64,000 bases of DNA, taken from contig JAJKFJ010021366.1 in assembly GCA_027382625.1 (NCBI GenBank), positions 55,676 to 119,675 on the forward strand, given 5' to 3'. Each line of letters opens with the position of its first letter. Positions within the stretch are counted from its first letter, which is position 1. The notes under the pieces are model-generated. The model searched no databases. It was not told where the DNA came from and saw nothing but the letters and a program-made list of their open reading frames with translations. This stretch comes from Tetmemena sp. SeJ-2015 (lineage: Eukaryota > Ciliophora > Spirotrichea > Sporadotrichida > Oxytrichidae). The position numbers and the translations under genes are program-made. This document shows positions 12,501 through 22,968 of the stretch, one piece after another.

Positions 12501-12767
12501 AAAATATTTTTCCTTCTTTTTTAGTGAAGTTAAATATTTTCCTTTTGTAGATTGAGCAGATAAATTATGTAGAAAGGTAATTTTCTAAAAATTTTTTTTT
12601 ATATCTTTTAGCGATTATAAATAAATTAATAAGGTTGAGTGAAACAAGGATTTAAGGAACGGAGGAATTATTTATGAGTTATAAGAAATATAAATACCTC
12701 TGTCAGCGGCAAAGGCAAGGGATGCGAGGTATGAAACACCAATCAAAGAATATAAAGTTTTTCGCAT
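520..12767 (-). CDS. P1: secreted PI-PLC X-domain-like protein, IES-interrupted germline gene (subfamily 2), about 16 segments
   Basis: Segments in gene order: 12651-12767, 12427-12465, 11545-11802, 10747-10771, 9991-10091, about 9560-9602, 9372-9517, 8571-8605, 7199-7242, 7079-7164, 6964-7049, 6483-6613, 6059-6107, 5746-5860, 730-840, then a last segment beginning at the pointer copy 523-529 with TGA at 520-522. Joined at pointers (TTAAA, TTTA, ATTCAA, AGCTGG, TTGTTC, CTTCTTT, CTCAAA, AACC, TTATGAT, AACATT, AACCACC) they give one frame of about 440 aa. It begins with a signal peptide, carries the X-domain landmarks TWMTTLKKEY, LPGVHFAGF and NEIVVVDIQ, and ends in a run of 11 Thr. In-frame TAA and TAG codons sit where P2 has the same residues or Gln. 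The known family cleaves phosphoinositides or GPI anchors, but the second catalytic His is not conserved here, so activity is doubtful. The segment near 9560 is corrupted relative to P2, and the join near 10750-11545 is the least certain. Confidence 0.8.
730..840 (-). CDS. P1 segment 15: C-terminal region with Thr tail
   Basis: It encodes LTVDYYEPNIALGIIQLNNG, RLDS and then 11 consecutive Thr codons using three different Thr codons, so the repeat is under protein-level selection and is not just a trinucleotide expansion. A Thr-rich tail suggests an O-glycosylated stalk on a secreted or surface protein. Joining at the 7-bp pointer repeated at 523-529 places TGA directly after the last Thr. Confidence 0.7.
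953..1571. mobile_element. Foldback (long inverted-repeat) element in a P1 IES
   Basis: Two arms of about 260-300 bp face each other (953-1190 and 1312-1571) around a loop of about 120 bp. The outer ends read ACGGTTTTGTTTTAATCAAG and the reverse complement of CTTGATTAAAACAATACTGT. The arms include a GC-richer core (GGCAGGAGGTGACACC). The open frame at 1067-1252 lies in one arm and is not considered a gene. Confidence 0.7.
1800..5520. other. GC-rich insert, probably a decayed element with a badly resolved consensus
   Basis: Composition jumps to roughly 40-50 percent GC against about 22 percent around it. The ends (about 1800-2150 and 5270-5520) look like real sequence with mixed codons, while the middle is full of doubled homopolymers (runs of C, G, A and T). 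No family was recognised. Candidates are a transposon body read at low coverage, or foreign sequence joined into the contig. Short open frames here (1901-2486, 3134-3332, 4913-5158) are not supported as genes. Confidence 0.4.
5746..5860 (-). CDS. P1 segment 14
   Basis: It encodes VLTALPGFLFEQGQEINSLF and MAAVAGSSDTKDNLNI, with one in-frame TAA read as Gln. It matches P2 15676-15788 closely. Pointer TTATGAT is at its right end (5854-5860, repeated at 6059-6065) and AACATT at its left end (5746-5751, repeated at 835-840). Confidence 0.75.
6119..6445. mobile_element. MITE copy 1 (ATTATCCGTTCGGC-type TIRs), inside a P1 IES
   Basis: The terminal inverted repeats read ATTATACGTTCAGCC on the left and the reverse complement of GCCGAACGGATAAT on the right. 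The element is about 327 bp, non-coding, and sits inside the IES bounded by AACC pointers (6104-6107 and 6483-6486). The same IES in P2 (15973-16028) is about 52 bp and lacks it. Two relatives lie at 27570-27900 and 39947-40275. Confidence 0.7.
7370..7941. mobile_element. Foldback element with GGGGGCCCTTTCCTC ends in P1 IES 8/9
   Basis: Arms of about 230 bp (7370-7610 and 7700-7941) are near-perfect inverted repeats around a loop of about 90 bp. The ends begin with a G run followed by a CCTTTCCTC-like motif, resembling the ends of the 810-bp elements at 16793, 59887 and 60810. No open frame was found. Confidence 0.7.
8275..8515 (-). repeat. Dispersed repeat V, copy in P1 IES 8/9
   Basis: It shares the landmark ACACGAAGTTGCAACTCTCC and flanking ACCAATCA/CGATTTTAAT with copies at 32375-32660 (opposite strand), 33050-33770 (rearranged) and 51600-52015. 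It is non-coding. Confidence 0.6.
9372..9517 (-). CDS. P1 segment 7: X-domain core ending NEIVVVDIQ
   Basis: It encodes AYSAYPGFVMISNGFV, a helix with LEQALGDISRFVK, then NPNEIVVVDIQ. In B. cereus-type PI-PLC this region carries the HHG second catalytic His, where the P1 sequence instead reads MISNG. The pointer ATTCAA at 9372-9377 recurs at 8600-8605. One extra G near 9510 relative to P2 is probably a consensus error. Confidence 0.75.
11545..11802 (-). CDS. P1 segment 3: X-domain start with PGVH motif
   Basis: This is the longest clean segment. It encodes a linker (GRPIPKPHKRNLQMFEQGEL), then TWMTTLKKEYDYFG and LTLRDIVLPGVHFAGF. In PI-PLC X domains the PGTH(D) motif supplies the first catalytic His; here it is PGVH followed by Phe. 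The 21846-22107 segment of P2 is about 90 percent identical. The upstream pointer TTTA joins it in frame to AIQKF at 12427. Confidence 0.8.
12651..12767 (-). CDS. P1 segment 1: start codon and signal peptide
   Basis: ATG is at 12765-12767. The peptide begins MRKTLYSLIGVSYLASLAFA, with a basic n-region, a hydrophobic core and a small-residue cleavage site, followed by AD. The frame continues without a stop to the pointer at 12651-12655, which is repeated at 12461-12465. Confidence 0.8.
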
Positions 12768-14903
12768 AATATATTTATAACTATCATCAAAGCCTAGTAA
12801 ATTACTTTATTGCTGTGTTCTAATGCAATTTGTAATTTAAAATTATCATTAGTCTCTAGTTTACACTAAAATAGATGTCTTCAACTTTGTTAATTATAAC
12901 AATTTAAAAATGAATTGAATGACTTAAAGTATTGGCAATAAATTTGGGGCTTCAATTCCTAGGTTTTTTTAAACTAAATTTCCTACAAATGTGATTATGA
13001 CTGTTTCAAATATAACATCTTCTTTTATTTTTAACAGCATCATGCTTTATAGAATTCATAAAGCTTTATAATATAATTTTTTTAAAATATAAAATTAGGC
13101 TTAATTTTTCCTTTATGATTTAAATGAATGAGTTATCTTAAATATTAAAGATTATTATAAACTTATTAGATAAATTATTAATTAAATTGTAAATTAAATA
13201 CAATTTTAACAGTAATGAGTTATAAAGTTCAGAATAATCCAAAAAATCTTAATCAAATAACGTAAAGTGGCCTTAATGAAATAGGTTATCTCCTAGAATT
13301 AACAATTAATTTTTCTTAAGTTTTAATTGCAGCTCTTATTAAAATTCAAATTATTGGCAAATTTCAATATTTTTATTGATAAAACTTATCAATCCAAAAT
13401 ATATCTCTTTTTAATTTGAAAATTTGAATTTTTATCAGGGACAAATTTATAATAAATAATTATTTTTAAATGATTTGAAAAACAATGAATAGTAATATTT
13501 TAAATAAATACGATTTTCAAATCTTCTAGATAGCATTTTATATTTGAATATTTCGATACAATATAAAATAAAAATATAATATAATTATTATTTGAATGTT
13601 AAAGTAATTTAAATAATTAAATTAAAAGAAATATTTACAAATTATAAACAAAAATATATAGAGTTTAAATATTAAAAAAAACTCATATAATTGATGAATA
13701 GTTGGTCCATAAAATTTATAGTATAGTATAGTATAGAATTTACAGAAGCAAGATAAGATGAGCGCGAGTCGATCATATTCAAATTACCGGTCTTCACAAA
13801 CTTATGTGTCTTATAGCTCTGTACTGAGTGTTCCCTCAAAAAAGTTGCAAGGATATAAAATTCTTAAAACTCTACACTCTATTAAGTAGTATAGTATTTA
13901 ATTAGAAATAAGATCCTCAACTGTTACTGACCTGTTCCATTTTACTTAAATTGAAATATTTATTCAATTTTCAATTAAATTCTCAGCTTATTATTGCTAT
14001 TAAATTTTACTTTTTGTATATAAATTGATTTAATAAATTTTATAAAATCAAGGCTCTCTAAGAAACTTAAAATTTTATTATTTTACCTTCTTTATAAATT
14101 AGTTTTGTATTTTATTAAAAGATGCTGATTTCTAAGAATTTGAATTTAAAATTGATTTAATAAGAGTGCTGAATGATAAAAGAGCTTCTTTTATGATTCT
14201 CAATTTTTAAATAATCTATCTGTTTTTAATTCAGCTTAATATAAATTCTGAATTAAATAAATTTAATATTTTTTATTAAGCAATTTACCTTTTTAATATT
14301 ATTTTTAATTAAAAAAAGTAGATATGTGATCCTAGAATATCTAGTTTTAATATTTGAGAGTATCCTAAAAGCTTTTAAATTATTTAGTAACGCTTATCAA
14401 TTAAAAAAAAAATATACTATATAAGTTATTAGCCATTTCTCACTATTTTTTGAACATTAAAATCTTAGCAAATAATAGTTGAGGGTCCCTTTTGTTTTAG
14501 GCCTAAAGTAATATTAGAATACCGAAAAAGGACAAATGAAAATACTATCAATCGTGATTTATAAATTTTAAGGTACCTTTTCTGGATAATTATAATTCCT
14601 TCGCCTTTAAATTATATATTTATATTTGAATTATTTCTCCAAGCTAAAACATACCCCAGATCATAAGTTAGCATCTTATTTTAATTTCTTTTACGTTTTC
14701 ATAGCTACTACTATTTTAAAATAAGAATTTTAAATTTCAACTAAATAGTTTTAGTTTAAAAATCATTTTAGATTATTCAAATGCATTTTAAAATAATTTA
14801 TTAGCAATTTTAATTTATTTATTTGTTTGTAATGCAATTTTATTTTATCTATGAATTTCATAGTAATTAAAGATAATATTTATTTTAATTAGGATCATGA
14901 CTT
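12768..14903. other. Spacer between P1 and P2; duplicated flank
   Basis: It is AT-rich with no recognisable gene. The block 13570-14270 reappears at 23640-24290, including a GTATAGTATAGTATAGAATT tract and GAGCGCGAGTCGATCATATT, so it belongs to the duplicated unit that produced P1 and P2. Part of it (13760-13900) carries the GTTGCAAGGATATAAAATTC motif of dispersed repeat V. Confidence 0.5.
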
Positions 14904-17900
14904 TTGAGGTGGTTCAAAATGTAATTTTAAATAGATAATTAAGATAAAAATATATTGAAACAATTTTTCAACAAAACGAGATTATAGTTCCTATATAAAA
15001 GAAATATATTGATAAAACATTATAATTGATTTAATGAGGTCTAGTCGTAGTTGTTGAGGTGGTTGTAGTTGTAGTACTGTCAAGGCGTCCGCTGTTTAGC
15101 TAAATTATATTCAAGGCAATAGTTGGCTCGTAGTAATCGACGGTGAGAATGTTTAAGATCATTAAAGATTAAATCTATAACACAACTATTTTTCAGATTA
15201 AAAATGCTAAAATAATGGTGGTGGTGACAAAAGTAGAATTTATATTTTTATACTCAGTTTTATCTCACTCAAATTATTTTATTTAATTTCAAATTTTTCA
15301 ATAAGTGATATCAAATACCATTTTTAAAGAAGGCGTAATTCAAACTTTAATATTTTTGTTTTTTAATTTAGTTTCATTCATATAAAAAATAAAAAGCTGA
15401 AAATAATTTGAGTTTCATTCAGCTATATTCAAGATCTTGAATTAAGATTTATTTTTTATGAAATAGACTTTAATTTTTAAAATAAAATAATTGTTAAATT
15501 AAGTAACCGAAATTAGTGAACAGGGCTAGATAATTCTAAAAATTATAAAAGAGAGGTGCCTAACTATTTTCTGAAATAATAAACATACTAAATAAAAATA
15601 AACTTTACACAAAACATATATTTTTAATATTCTATATATTTTATAAATAAACTCTATTTTTGCTAATCTTAAATAAATGTTGAGTCCATCTCTTGTATCT
15701 GAAGAGCTTGCCACTGCAGCCAAGAACAAAAAGTTAGTCTCTTGCCCTTACTCGAAAAGGAAGCCAGGCAAAGAGGTCAGCACATCATCAAATCTCATAT
15801 TTAAAAATAACTATAAAGGTTTTCAAAGAGAATTTAAGAATCAAGAATTTTAATATATGAGCTCTGTCTTTTATAATACTGGTTAATAAACATTATTAAA
15901 GATTGATCTGTTTTTGTTTTTGGATTGATCATAAGGTGGACTAGTATAAGCACTACTAAAGAAGAAATCAAGGGTTACTATTATAATAATTAATTAGATG
16001 TGAGTAATTCTAATATGTGTTTAAGGTTGAGTAGGCATTTGGGAGTGAGGTTGTTTTGTAGGCGTCAGCGCTGAGTAGATCGTACACAAGAGGGGCTTGG
16101 GTCGGGTAGGCGTTTGACTCAAAGTAATCTACCAAGTTGTCAACCACAGTTTGAGAAACATTAACAAATTAAGATTATTTCTGTAAATTAATAATTCCTT
16201 TTGTTAAATTAAATATAAATCAATTATAGATTAAAAAATAAATTTATAAAATGTGATCGAATTTTAATTTAGAAATAATTGAGCATTTAAAATTAAATCC
16301 GCAGAAAATCTGTATTCAGCTTAAAAAGTAAATAAGAAAGAAAATGGTAAAAAGGATGTTAAAAAATAAGAAAATTTATGTAAATTGATTTGGAATGGAT
16401 TTCATAAAATTCTATGTAGTTAAAATGAAGATACTTATAGCTTGAACTCACTTATAATTTTTTATGGCTATAAAATTAATTTGAGGAACGGAGTCCTCAG
16501 TTTCTTCGTTAGACTTTTTAACTACCACTGTCTGAATTGTAGTGGTACTGAATCCAGAAAAGAATTATTAACTTTATTAATTTGCAAATAAAATAATTCT
16601 TAAAGAAGATTCCTCCATAGGATGAAATAGGGTCGTCAATTTTGTTTGAGGCAAGAATTAGAGACTAGTCAACTGAGGAGAGAACAAATATAAAATTATT
16701 TAATTTTGAGTTCTTAATTTTTAACAATTGCCTCAATTTAACTGTCAGTCACTGTCTCACCAGCAAATTTATAAATAATTAGAAGAAAAAAAGGGGGGGC
16801 CTTTCCTCGTCATCCACTTTTTTCATAAAAATATGAAAAATCACTGTCAAGCCTAAAATTAGCCGAAAACACCAATTTTTTAGTCCTAATTCAAATACAG
16901 AGGGGTTACCATTATCATATTTTTTATTTAAAAAAATAGAGCTTAATTCTTTTAGAATTAGTCTGACAAAACTTTGTATTTTTAATGTAATTTTATAGAA
17001 TAAAGATTCTATCTTCTTGAATATAAATATATGTTTTCAAAATATAAGATAATAGTTAACTACGAAAAATATCAATGCTACAAAAGACATTTATAAATGA
17101 GATGAATTTCCTTTAAATATGCTTAAATTTATTTAAAAGCTAAGGCTTCGATATTTAATTCTAGAATATTTTTTAAGAAATCTAGAATACATGAAATTTC
17201 ATATTAATCATACAATCAAAGAAAAATATATATTTAATGAAATAAGTTGACTTAGATATATTTTAAGCTCAGATTATGCTATTAGGAGATACTAAAAATG
17301 AAAGGACTCGAAAACTGTGATAAGGTGGTTTAGAGTATTTTTTATTTTTAACATAAGATATCTTCAACTTGTGAATGAATTTTATTATGCTAGTGATATT
17401 GCCACTCCTTTAAAATTTAATTTTTTAAAAATGAATATTTCCCGAAGGTTCCAAATGTTTTCTAAATCAAAGAATATGATAATGATAACCCCTCTGAATT
17501 TGAATTAGGACTAAAAAATTGGTGTTTTCGGCTAATTTTAGGCTAGACAGTGATTTTTCATATTTTCATGAAAAAAGTGGATGACGAGGAAAGGCCCCCC
17601 CGAAAAAAATAGTGTTTTAAATATAATTCAATAAATTGTTTTTAAAACTCTATGATTAGAAGAGTAAGATTCAATCTATTTTAGTTTTAGTTTTCATTTA
17701 AAATTCATAATTTTTGTAATATTTCTAAATTTTTAATTAAATAATCATTTAATTGAAGACAAAGAAGAGTATAATTTTCTTCAAATGATTAGCGACTAAT
17801 AATTCTTAAAAAATTAAAATGAATCACAATAGAGAAATTCTAGTTATCTTATAATATTTTATTAAATTCTTGGGGGAGACTGAAGTGAACCTCCCCCTAT

Positions 17901-20900
17901 TTTATTTAAAAAAAGTAAAAAATCGCCCATAAAAGTTAAATTTGGCCGAAAATTCAATAAATTGAGAGATTTATGCTTTCCAAATTTTAAGGGAGCTCAA
18001 AATTTATGATTTCAGATTTCTCTGAAAGTTTCTAAAAACATACCAGGCGTCTAATTTACATGACTTATGTGATTTTCAATGACATTATTCTCTTCTTTAA
18101 TCACAGAGTCACATATATGTTATAAAATAGTTAGCTCTTCAAAAGAATTTGTCAAACATAAATCAAATTCCAAGATAAGAGGAATAAGTTAATAACCTAA
18201 TTGGATAAAAATTTAATGCAAAACCTAAAATGAAGAAATCCTCATGCGACACTCTACAAAAATATTCCAGAGCCCTTATATAAATTCAAAGATAGATATT
18301 AAAGCACTTCTATATAACTTATTACCTTAATTTTTTCTTTACCTACAAGATCTTTTCTTGTCAAATATAGCAAATGTGAGATACATGTAAAGTTTAGAGG
18401 AAGAAAATTAAAGCAATGGGAGTAAATAAAGGGCTAGTTTTAGTTAAGGAAAATATTAGCACAACTTCATTGAAAGTTATAAGCTTTTATATTTAGTATT
18501 TTTTTAGACACTTTCAGAGAAAACAGAAATCATAAATTTGAGCCTCACGGAAATTTTGAAATAAAATAAAAAATCTCTCAAAATTTTTTGCAATTTTCGG
18601 CCAATTTTGCCTTTTAATGGGTATTTTTTAAGCTTTTTTTTTTAAATAATAAAATGGGGGTTAGGTTAACTTCCCTCCCCCCAAATACTTAAATAATTAG
18701 AAATTTTTATCGTAATTGGCAAATATTTTAGCGAAATTCTCAAATTAATAATTAAAAATTATATTTTGCTTGTTTTTATATATAAATTACATCCAGCTAA
18801 TCCATATGTAGTGGTGTCTGGTTGAATTTAAAAACAATTTTCTTTATTTCTTTTAATAAATAAAAATTGGAATGACTAATCGTTAAAATCCATAAAGAAA
18901 TTTCTAAAATTATAATTTCTTTAGAAGAATTTTTTTTTAATTTAATTGAATGTCAACCACGACAATTTCATTAGGGTGACTTTTAACAAATCTACTGATA
19001 TCCCCAAGAGCTTGCTCTAATTTGATTTTAGACACAAACCCATTCGAAATCATCACGAACTCTGGGTAAGGTGAGTAGGCGCTCACTTTTACTAAAATTT
19101 AAATTATATTTGCCACTTTCAATTCGAAGTATCTCGCTCCTTAGTTCAAATTCTTAAAGATCTGGTAAGGTTAAACTCCCAAAGATACTCAAAAATAATT
19201 TATATCCTCAATTTAAACTGAATGTATAATAGACTGAGTAAAATTTTAAAATAAATCTTTTAGTTTATTGATTAAAAAGTGAATGTGAGGATGAACTTTG
19301 TTCAAGAGAATTGTAAAAATTAGAAGAAAAATATTATATTATTTTGATTGGTTTTCTGCAATCATAAGTTTTAAATTGAAAACCAAAGTTCTTAAATATT
19401 GCCTACAAAATGCTAACCTGATATATTTTTTACTTTATCCAATTGAAGATTTAATTTTATCATGATAACTCTTTTTAATATTTAAGATTTGATAGGATTA
19501 ACTCATTCTAGTAGCAACCTCGGTCTTCTGGCGTCGAGTAACTCCGTCAGGCTAGTAGAAAGCGTTCATTGTGCCCAATCTCTACAAAAATCAGATTAAT
19601 TTCAAACATTAAGCTTTTATTGAGAAGGAAACGAATATTTTTTATCGCAGAAATAAGAAAATCTTGGGAACACTCACAGTTAAGTAATCATTCACTCTAA
19701 ACAAATTTTTATTTGCTTTTATGTTTAATTTAATTAAGATTTATATTACACATGCTAATCATAATTGATACTTTAATTTATTCATAATTCAATTATAACA
19801 AATTAAATTACTTTGAATTGTTGCCTGCAAGTTTCATAATTACTATTATCTTTTATTTTTGGGAGAGCTTTTATAAATGTTGTTATTTTATCCTTTAAAT
19901 ATGAATTCATAATTTTTCTAAGAAATATGAGAATTCACTAGGGGCAGTAATATTAATTATTAGACTATTTTTATTTAGAAAAAGCAGTGTAATAAAATGT
20001 TAGGAACACTTTATAATTATTGTAAGATAAAAACTATAATCTTATCTCCAAAAATTTATTATAAAATCTCTAAATAGTTTTATATGGATTTTTATTCCTT
20101 TTTTAAATTCTTGTTTAATAATTTAGACAATTGTGAAATCATATTTTCTAAAAGCAAAAAGATTTGGTAAAGGATTTAAAGTTCAAATATTTTTTAATCG
20201 AGATAGAGTTTGATGTAATTAAATATTTTACAGCTATTAAAGGTAAATAATTATCTTAAATTCTCTTCTTAATAAAATAATTTTTTAAATTATGGGGAGG
20301 ATAGAATTTGAAACCCCTGTTTTTATGGTAAAAATTATGGAGACAAAAATGTGCATATAAACCAAAAAAGACTAAAAATGCCTAAAAATTACGAAATTTA
20401 AGATTTCGAAATTTCCACGAGGATGAAAATTTATAAATTACAAAAACAAATTTTATGAAAAGACCTTAAAATTCATTCCGAGCTCTATTTTACAAATGAA
20501 TCTAATAGTATTATTAAGATTCTAGAGTTAATTTACATTATTCGCCCTTCAATTTTATAAATGTGATTTAGTTGTTTTCACAAACTTTTTATAATCTTAA
20601 CTCGAATTTTTTAAAAAGAAGAATCTGATAAGTTATGTTTATTAGCAGAGATAAATTATCTATAATTGCTTAAATATTTACTGCAAATTCACTGATAAAC
20701 TCTATAGCAGACTAATTCAATATAGGATGAATACGAATTCATTATTGAAGGTTGATATTTTCTTAAATTAACGATCATTAAATGCACAGTCATTTAAGTA
20801 AGAACTGAGAAATGAGTAAATGCGCGATTTGATGATTTTATAAGTACATTATACTTTTTCACAAGTCTACTTTTCCATCTTCATCCATAATTTATTCTAT

Positions 20901-22968
20901 AAAAAAGGAGTTAATATAATTGTAGCTTATTGGAATTGTTTTGCTAGAATAGTATTCAGATCACTAGCACTGCTAATATTTTATTTGCATTCTTCCAACT
21001 TTTATTAATTGTAAGCTATCATCACTAATCTCACAAAAATAAAAATGAAAAAATTATTTTATGATGTTACTTAATCAGGAATTTTAGGATTGTTAAGATC
21101 CTAAGCCATTGTTTTTTGGAACTTCGGAGTAGTGAATTGAACTTGTGGATTTACTCCGTGTTACTATTCTTTGCATTTATTCCATTATAAAGTGAAATTA
21201 AAAAAACTTCTAATTTTTTCCTGTTTATTTATGAAACTATCAACCTTTTAAAAACCCCCCATAATTTAGCCAAATAATCTTAAAATTTAATAATTTAAAA
21301 TTTTTAAATTTTCCAAATCGGGACTCAAAAAGAGAAACACTTCTTTTCAAATAGCTGAATATGGAGTGGCAAAATGGTGCTCAATTATTTCTCCAAAGAA
21401 AAATCATAATATGAATTAGTCATGAGTAATAAATTAATAAATAACCATTTATGATCATGCCATAAAAAATTTTAAATTAGGAAAAATGACCCTCATGGGA
21501 TTTTAAAAGCATGAATCGCTTAATCTTTTGAAATTTTTAACAGATTTTGACACTACACGGGCACTTTTCTTGACATTTTGCTAATAACCTGAACAAAAGC
21601 GGTCAGTATCTCAAACTGATCAGGTTAACTCGCTGAATCCTGTGCTTCAAGAATTTCCCACATCCGCTGGATACTTTTCGAGAAGGTTTTGGGCTTCAGT
21701 CCCCCCAAAAATTTGTTAATTTTTTGGAATAAGTAGAATGATTTATAAGATTGAGTAGTATATTGACTCAAAATATTTGTTTAAAGTAAGAATTATTTTG
21801 TTAATTAGAATCTTCCACATATTTGGAAATATGTAGAGACTTGTCTGCCCTTCCAAATTTTTTGTTTGATGTTAACACCGGGAAATGCTGCAAAATGAAT
21901 TCCAGGGAGAACAATGTCTCTCAAGGTGAGAGTGCCGAAGTAGTCATACTCTTTCTTGAGAGTGGTCATCCAAGTCTTTAATTCACCTAGTTCGAACAGC
22001 TGCAAATTTCTCTTATGCGGCTTTGGAATTGGTCTCCCCAAGTCGTCCACGATAAGCTTTTCAAACTCGTTTAAGTTTTCTTAATTTCCAAGCGATCTCA
22101 ATCTAAATAAATAATCATCAAGAATTTAATTTTAAAGGAAAAAGTTCGCACATTTAAACTCGCAAAATATTACTTTGAATTTATTGATATTAAATTTCAA
22201 ATATTAAACAAAAATTTTTGCATTCTCAAAAATTAAAATTTTTTTTCTTTTTCGCTTTTTAAAAAAAAAAAGGTTTTTATGGGATATTTGCAGATAAAAG
22301 AAATTTTTCAAAATTTTAAATTTTCAAGAGAATTTAATCTTCAATAAAAGCTTTTGGTCATAGAACAGCTAGAAAAATCTTATATTAAAATATAATTGCA
22401 AATAAAACCCAATTTTTTTTTTATTATCAAAATCTATAACTTGATATAAGTTTCTAAATTTTTCTTCTTTAATCATATTAGTTAAAGCATATAACAAATT
22501 CACATAATCAAAATATGAATAACTTAGATTTCATTTAGATAAAAATTGTGTCCACAATATCTCAAAATAAACCTATAATCTTTTTTTATGATAAAGCTTC
22601 TATTAAAGTATCAAACTCAAATTAAGAAAAAAGCCAATTTCTCCTAAGATTTTTTCAATTTACTGCTTCCTTAAGTTAAGTAATACTTATTATAAAATCA
22701 ACATTACTTTAAAATTAATAATGTAATCATTAATAATTTAAATTTAAAATATTTATAATAAACTTCTGAATGGAGTCTCTATAAGTAGAAGGTTTAAATT
22801 AATATGATGATTTACAAAAATTACTCTAATTTTTTATATTTAAGCAAAAATTCATTTCAAATATATCTCTTATAATATAATGAGCAAATCTTTCTAAAAA
22901 AACTTTTATTTTGATATCAATAGTTATTATAAATAAATTAATAAGGTTACGTAATTGGAAGGATTTAA
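14904..22968 (-). CDS. P2: secreted PI-PLC X-domain-like protein, IES-interrupted germline gene (subfamily 2), N-terminus not resolved
   Basis: Segments in gene order: 22759-22797, about 21846-22107, 19673-19698, 19485-19582, 19114-19161, 18946-19089, 18793-18827, 16723-16764, 16602-16687, 16480-16564, 16025-16155, 15928-15976, 15676-15788, 15054-15153, then a terminal segment from the pointer at 14904-14914. Pointers include TTTA, GAG, ATCTT, AAAGTG (30-bp spacer), ATTCAA, TTGTT, TTCTTT, CTCAAA, ATGAT, AACATT and an 11-bp AACCACCTCAA. The joined frame parallels P1 residue by residue. The signal-peptide segment should lie just right of 22964, but the sequence there runs into a smeared tract (about 23000-23620). 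A stop was not located with confidence: past the last pointer the frame stays open, and P1 has TGA at the equivalent join. Function as for P1; the second catalytic His is absent (VMISNG). Confidence 0.75.
15054..15153 (-). CDS. P2 segment 14/15: C-terminal region with Thr-rich tail
   Basis: It encodes NILTVDYYEPTIALNIIQLN, SGRLDS and a Thr/Ser stretch, parallel to P1 730-840. The pointer AACCACCTCAA (11 bp) at 15054-15064 recurs exactly at 14904-14914. Confidence 0.7.
15676..15788 (-). CDS. P2 segment 14
   Basis: It encodes VLTSLPGFLFEQGQETNF and LFLAAVASSSDTRDGLNI, with TAA read as Gln at the same position as in P1. Pointers are ATGAT on the right and AACATT on the left. Confidence 0.7.
15977..16028 (-). 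other. Short P2 IES homologous to the MITE-loaded P1 IES
   Basis: Pointer copies are GGTT (plus strand) at 15973-15976 and 16025-16028. It is about 52 bp here against 379 bp in P1, where a MITE sits inside it. Joining gives STLDFFFSSAYTSPPYD in frame. Confidence 0.7.
16688..16727 (-). other. Short IES (35 bp plus a TTGTT pointer copy) in P2
   Basis: It lies between QIEAIV (16723-16764) and DQSLILASNKIDDP (16602-16687). Deleting one pointer and the spacer restores the frame; the P1 spacer (7165-7204) is nearly identical, with a 6-bp pointer TTGTTC. The subfamily 1 IES at the same residue (AQIV/L) uses pointer GTGCTT. Confidence 0.75.
16793..17601. mobile_element. 810-bp G-capped element, family II copy 1
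   Basis: It begins GGGGGGGCCTTTCCTCGTCA and ends in the reverse complement (GATGACGAGGAAAGGCCCCC). About 110 bp of terminal inverted repeat is recognisable, including TTTTTCATATTTTCATGAAA. Two more copies lie at 59887-60698 and 60810-61616. It lies in P2 IES 8/9. The open frame at 17317-17508 inside it is not conserved enough to call. Confidence 0.75.
17872..18682. mobile_element. 810-bp G-capped element, family III copy 1
   Basis: It starts GGGGGAGACTGAAGTGAACC and ends in a reverse complement-like TTAACTTCCCTCCCCCC. Internal inverted motifs (ATTTGGCCGAAAATT against AATTTTCGGCCAATTTT) support long imperfect TIRs. It is the same length as family II but has different sequence. A relative is at 45666-46555. 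Confidence 0.65.
18946..19089 (-). CDS. P2 segment 7: X-domain core
   Basis: It encodes SAYSPYPEFVMISNGFVSKI, KLEQALGDISRFVK and SHPNEIVVVDIQ. It is cleaner than the P1 counterpart. Its right end carries the AAAGTG pointer (19084-19089), which recurs only 30 bp away at 19114-19119. Confidence 0.8.
19090..19119 (-). other. Very short IES (24 bp plus a 6-bp pointer copy) in P2
   Basis: The direct repeat AAAGTG flanks an AT-only spacer. Removing one repeat plus the spacer joins GARYFELKV to SAYSPYPEF in frame, matching GARYLELRVKSY in subfamily 1, which has no spacer at this point. There is no GT...AG. Confidence 0.75.
19119..21845. other. P2 segments 4-6 region and a 2.1-kb IES
   Basis: Besides the small coding pieces at 19485-19582 (RLGTMNAFYQPDG, EVATRMSQ) and 19673-19698 (VNDYLTV), the stretch 19700-21845 has no gene. 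It contains a possible G-capped insertion (20294 GGGGAGG to 21707 CCCCCC) with weak inverted similarity. Confidence 0.4.
21846..22107 (-). CDS. P2 segment 3: X-domain start with PGIH motif
   Basis: It encodes LRSLGN, then NEFEKLIVDDLGRPIPKPH, TWMTTLKKEYDYFG and LRDIVLPGIHFAAFPGVNI. The His of PGIH aligns with the first catalytic His of PI-PLC. One nucleotide difference in an A/T run near 21860 relative to P1 shifts the tail frame; the true left boundary is uncertain. Confidence 0.75.

Noticed and set aside
520..12767. Spacers as ordinary spliceosomal introns
   Set aside because: At most joins there is no GT at the 5' side or AG at the 3' side, while exact pointer repeats are present and restore the frame; only the 124-nt spacer of P3-P5 fits an intron.
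15526..15729. 67-codon minus-strand open frame
   Set aside because: Only its first residues (about 15676-15729) are true P2 coding sequence; the rest runs into an IES past the AACATT pointer.
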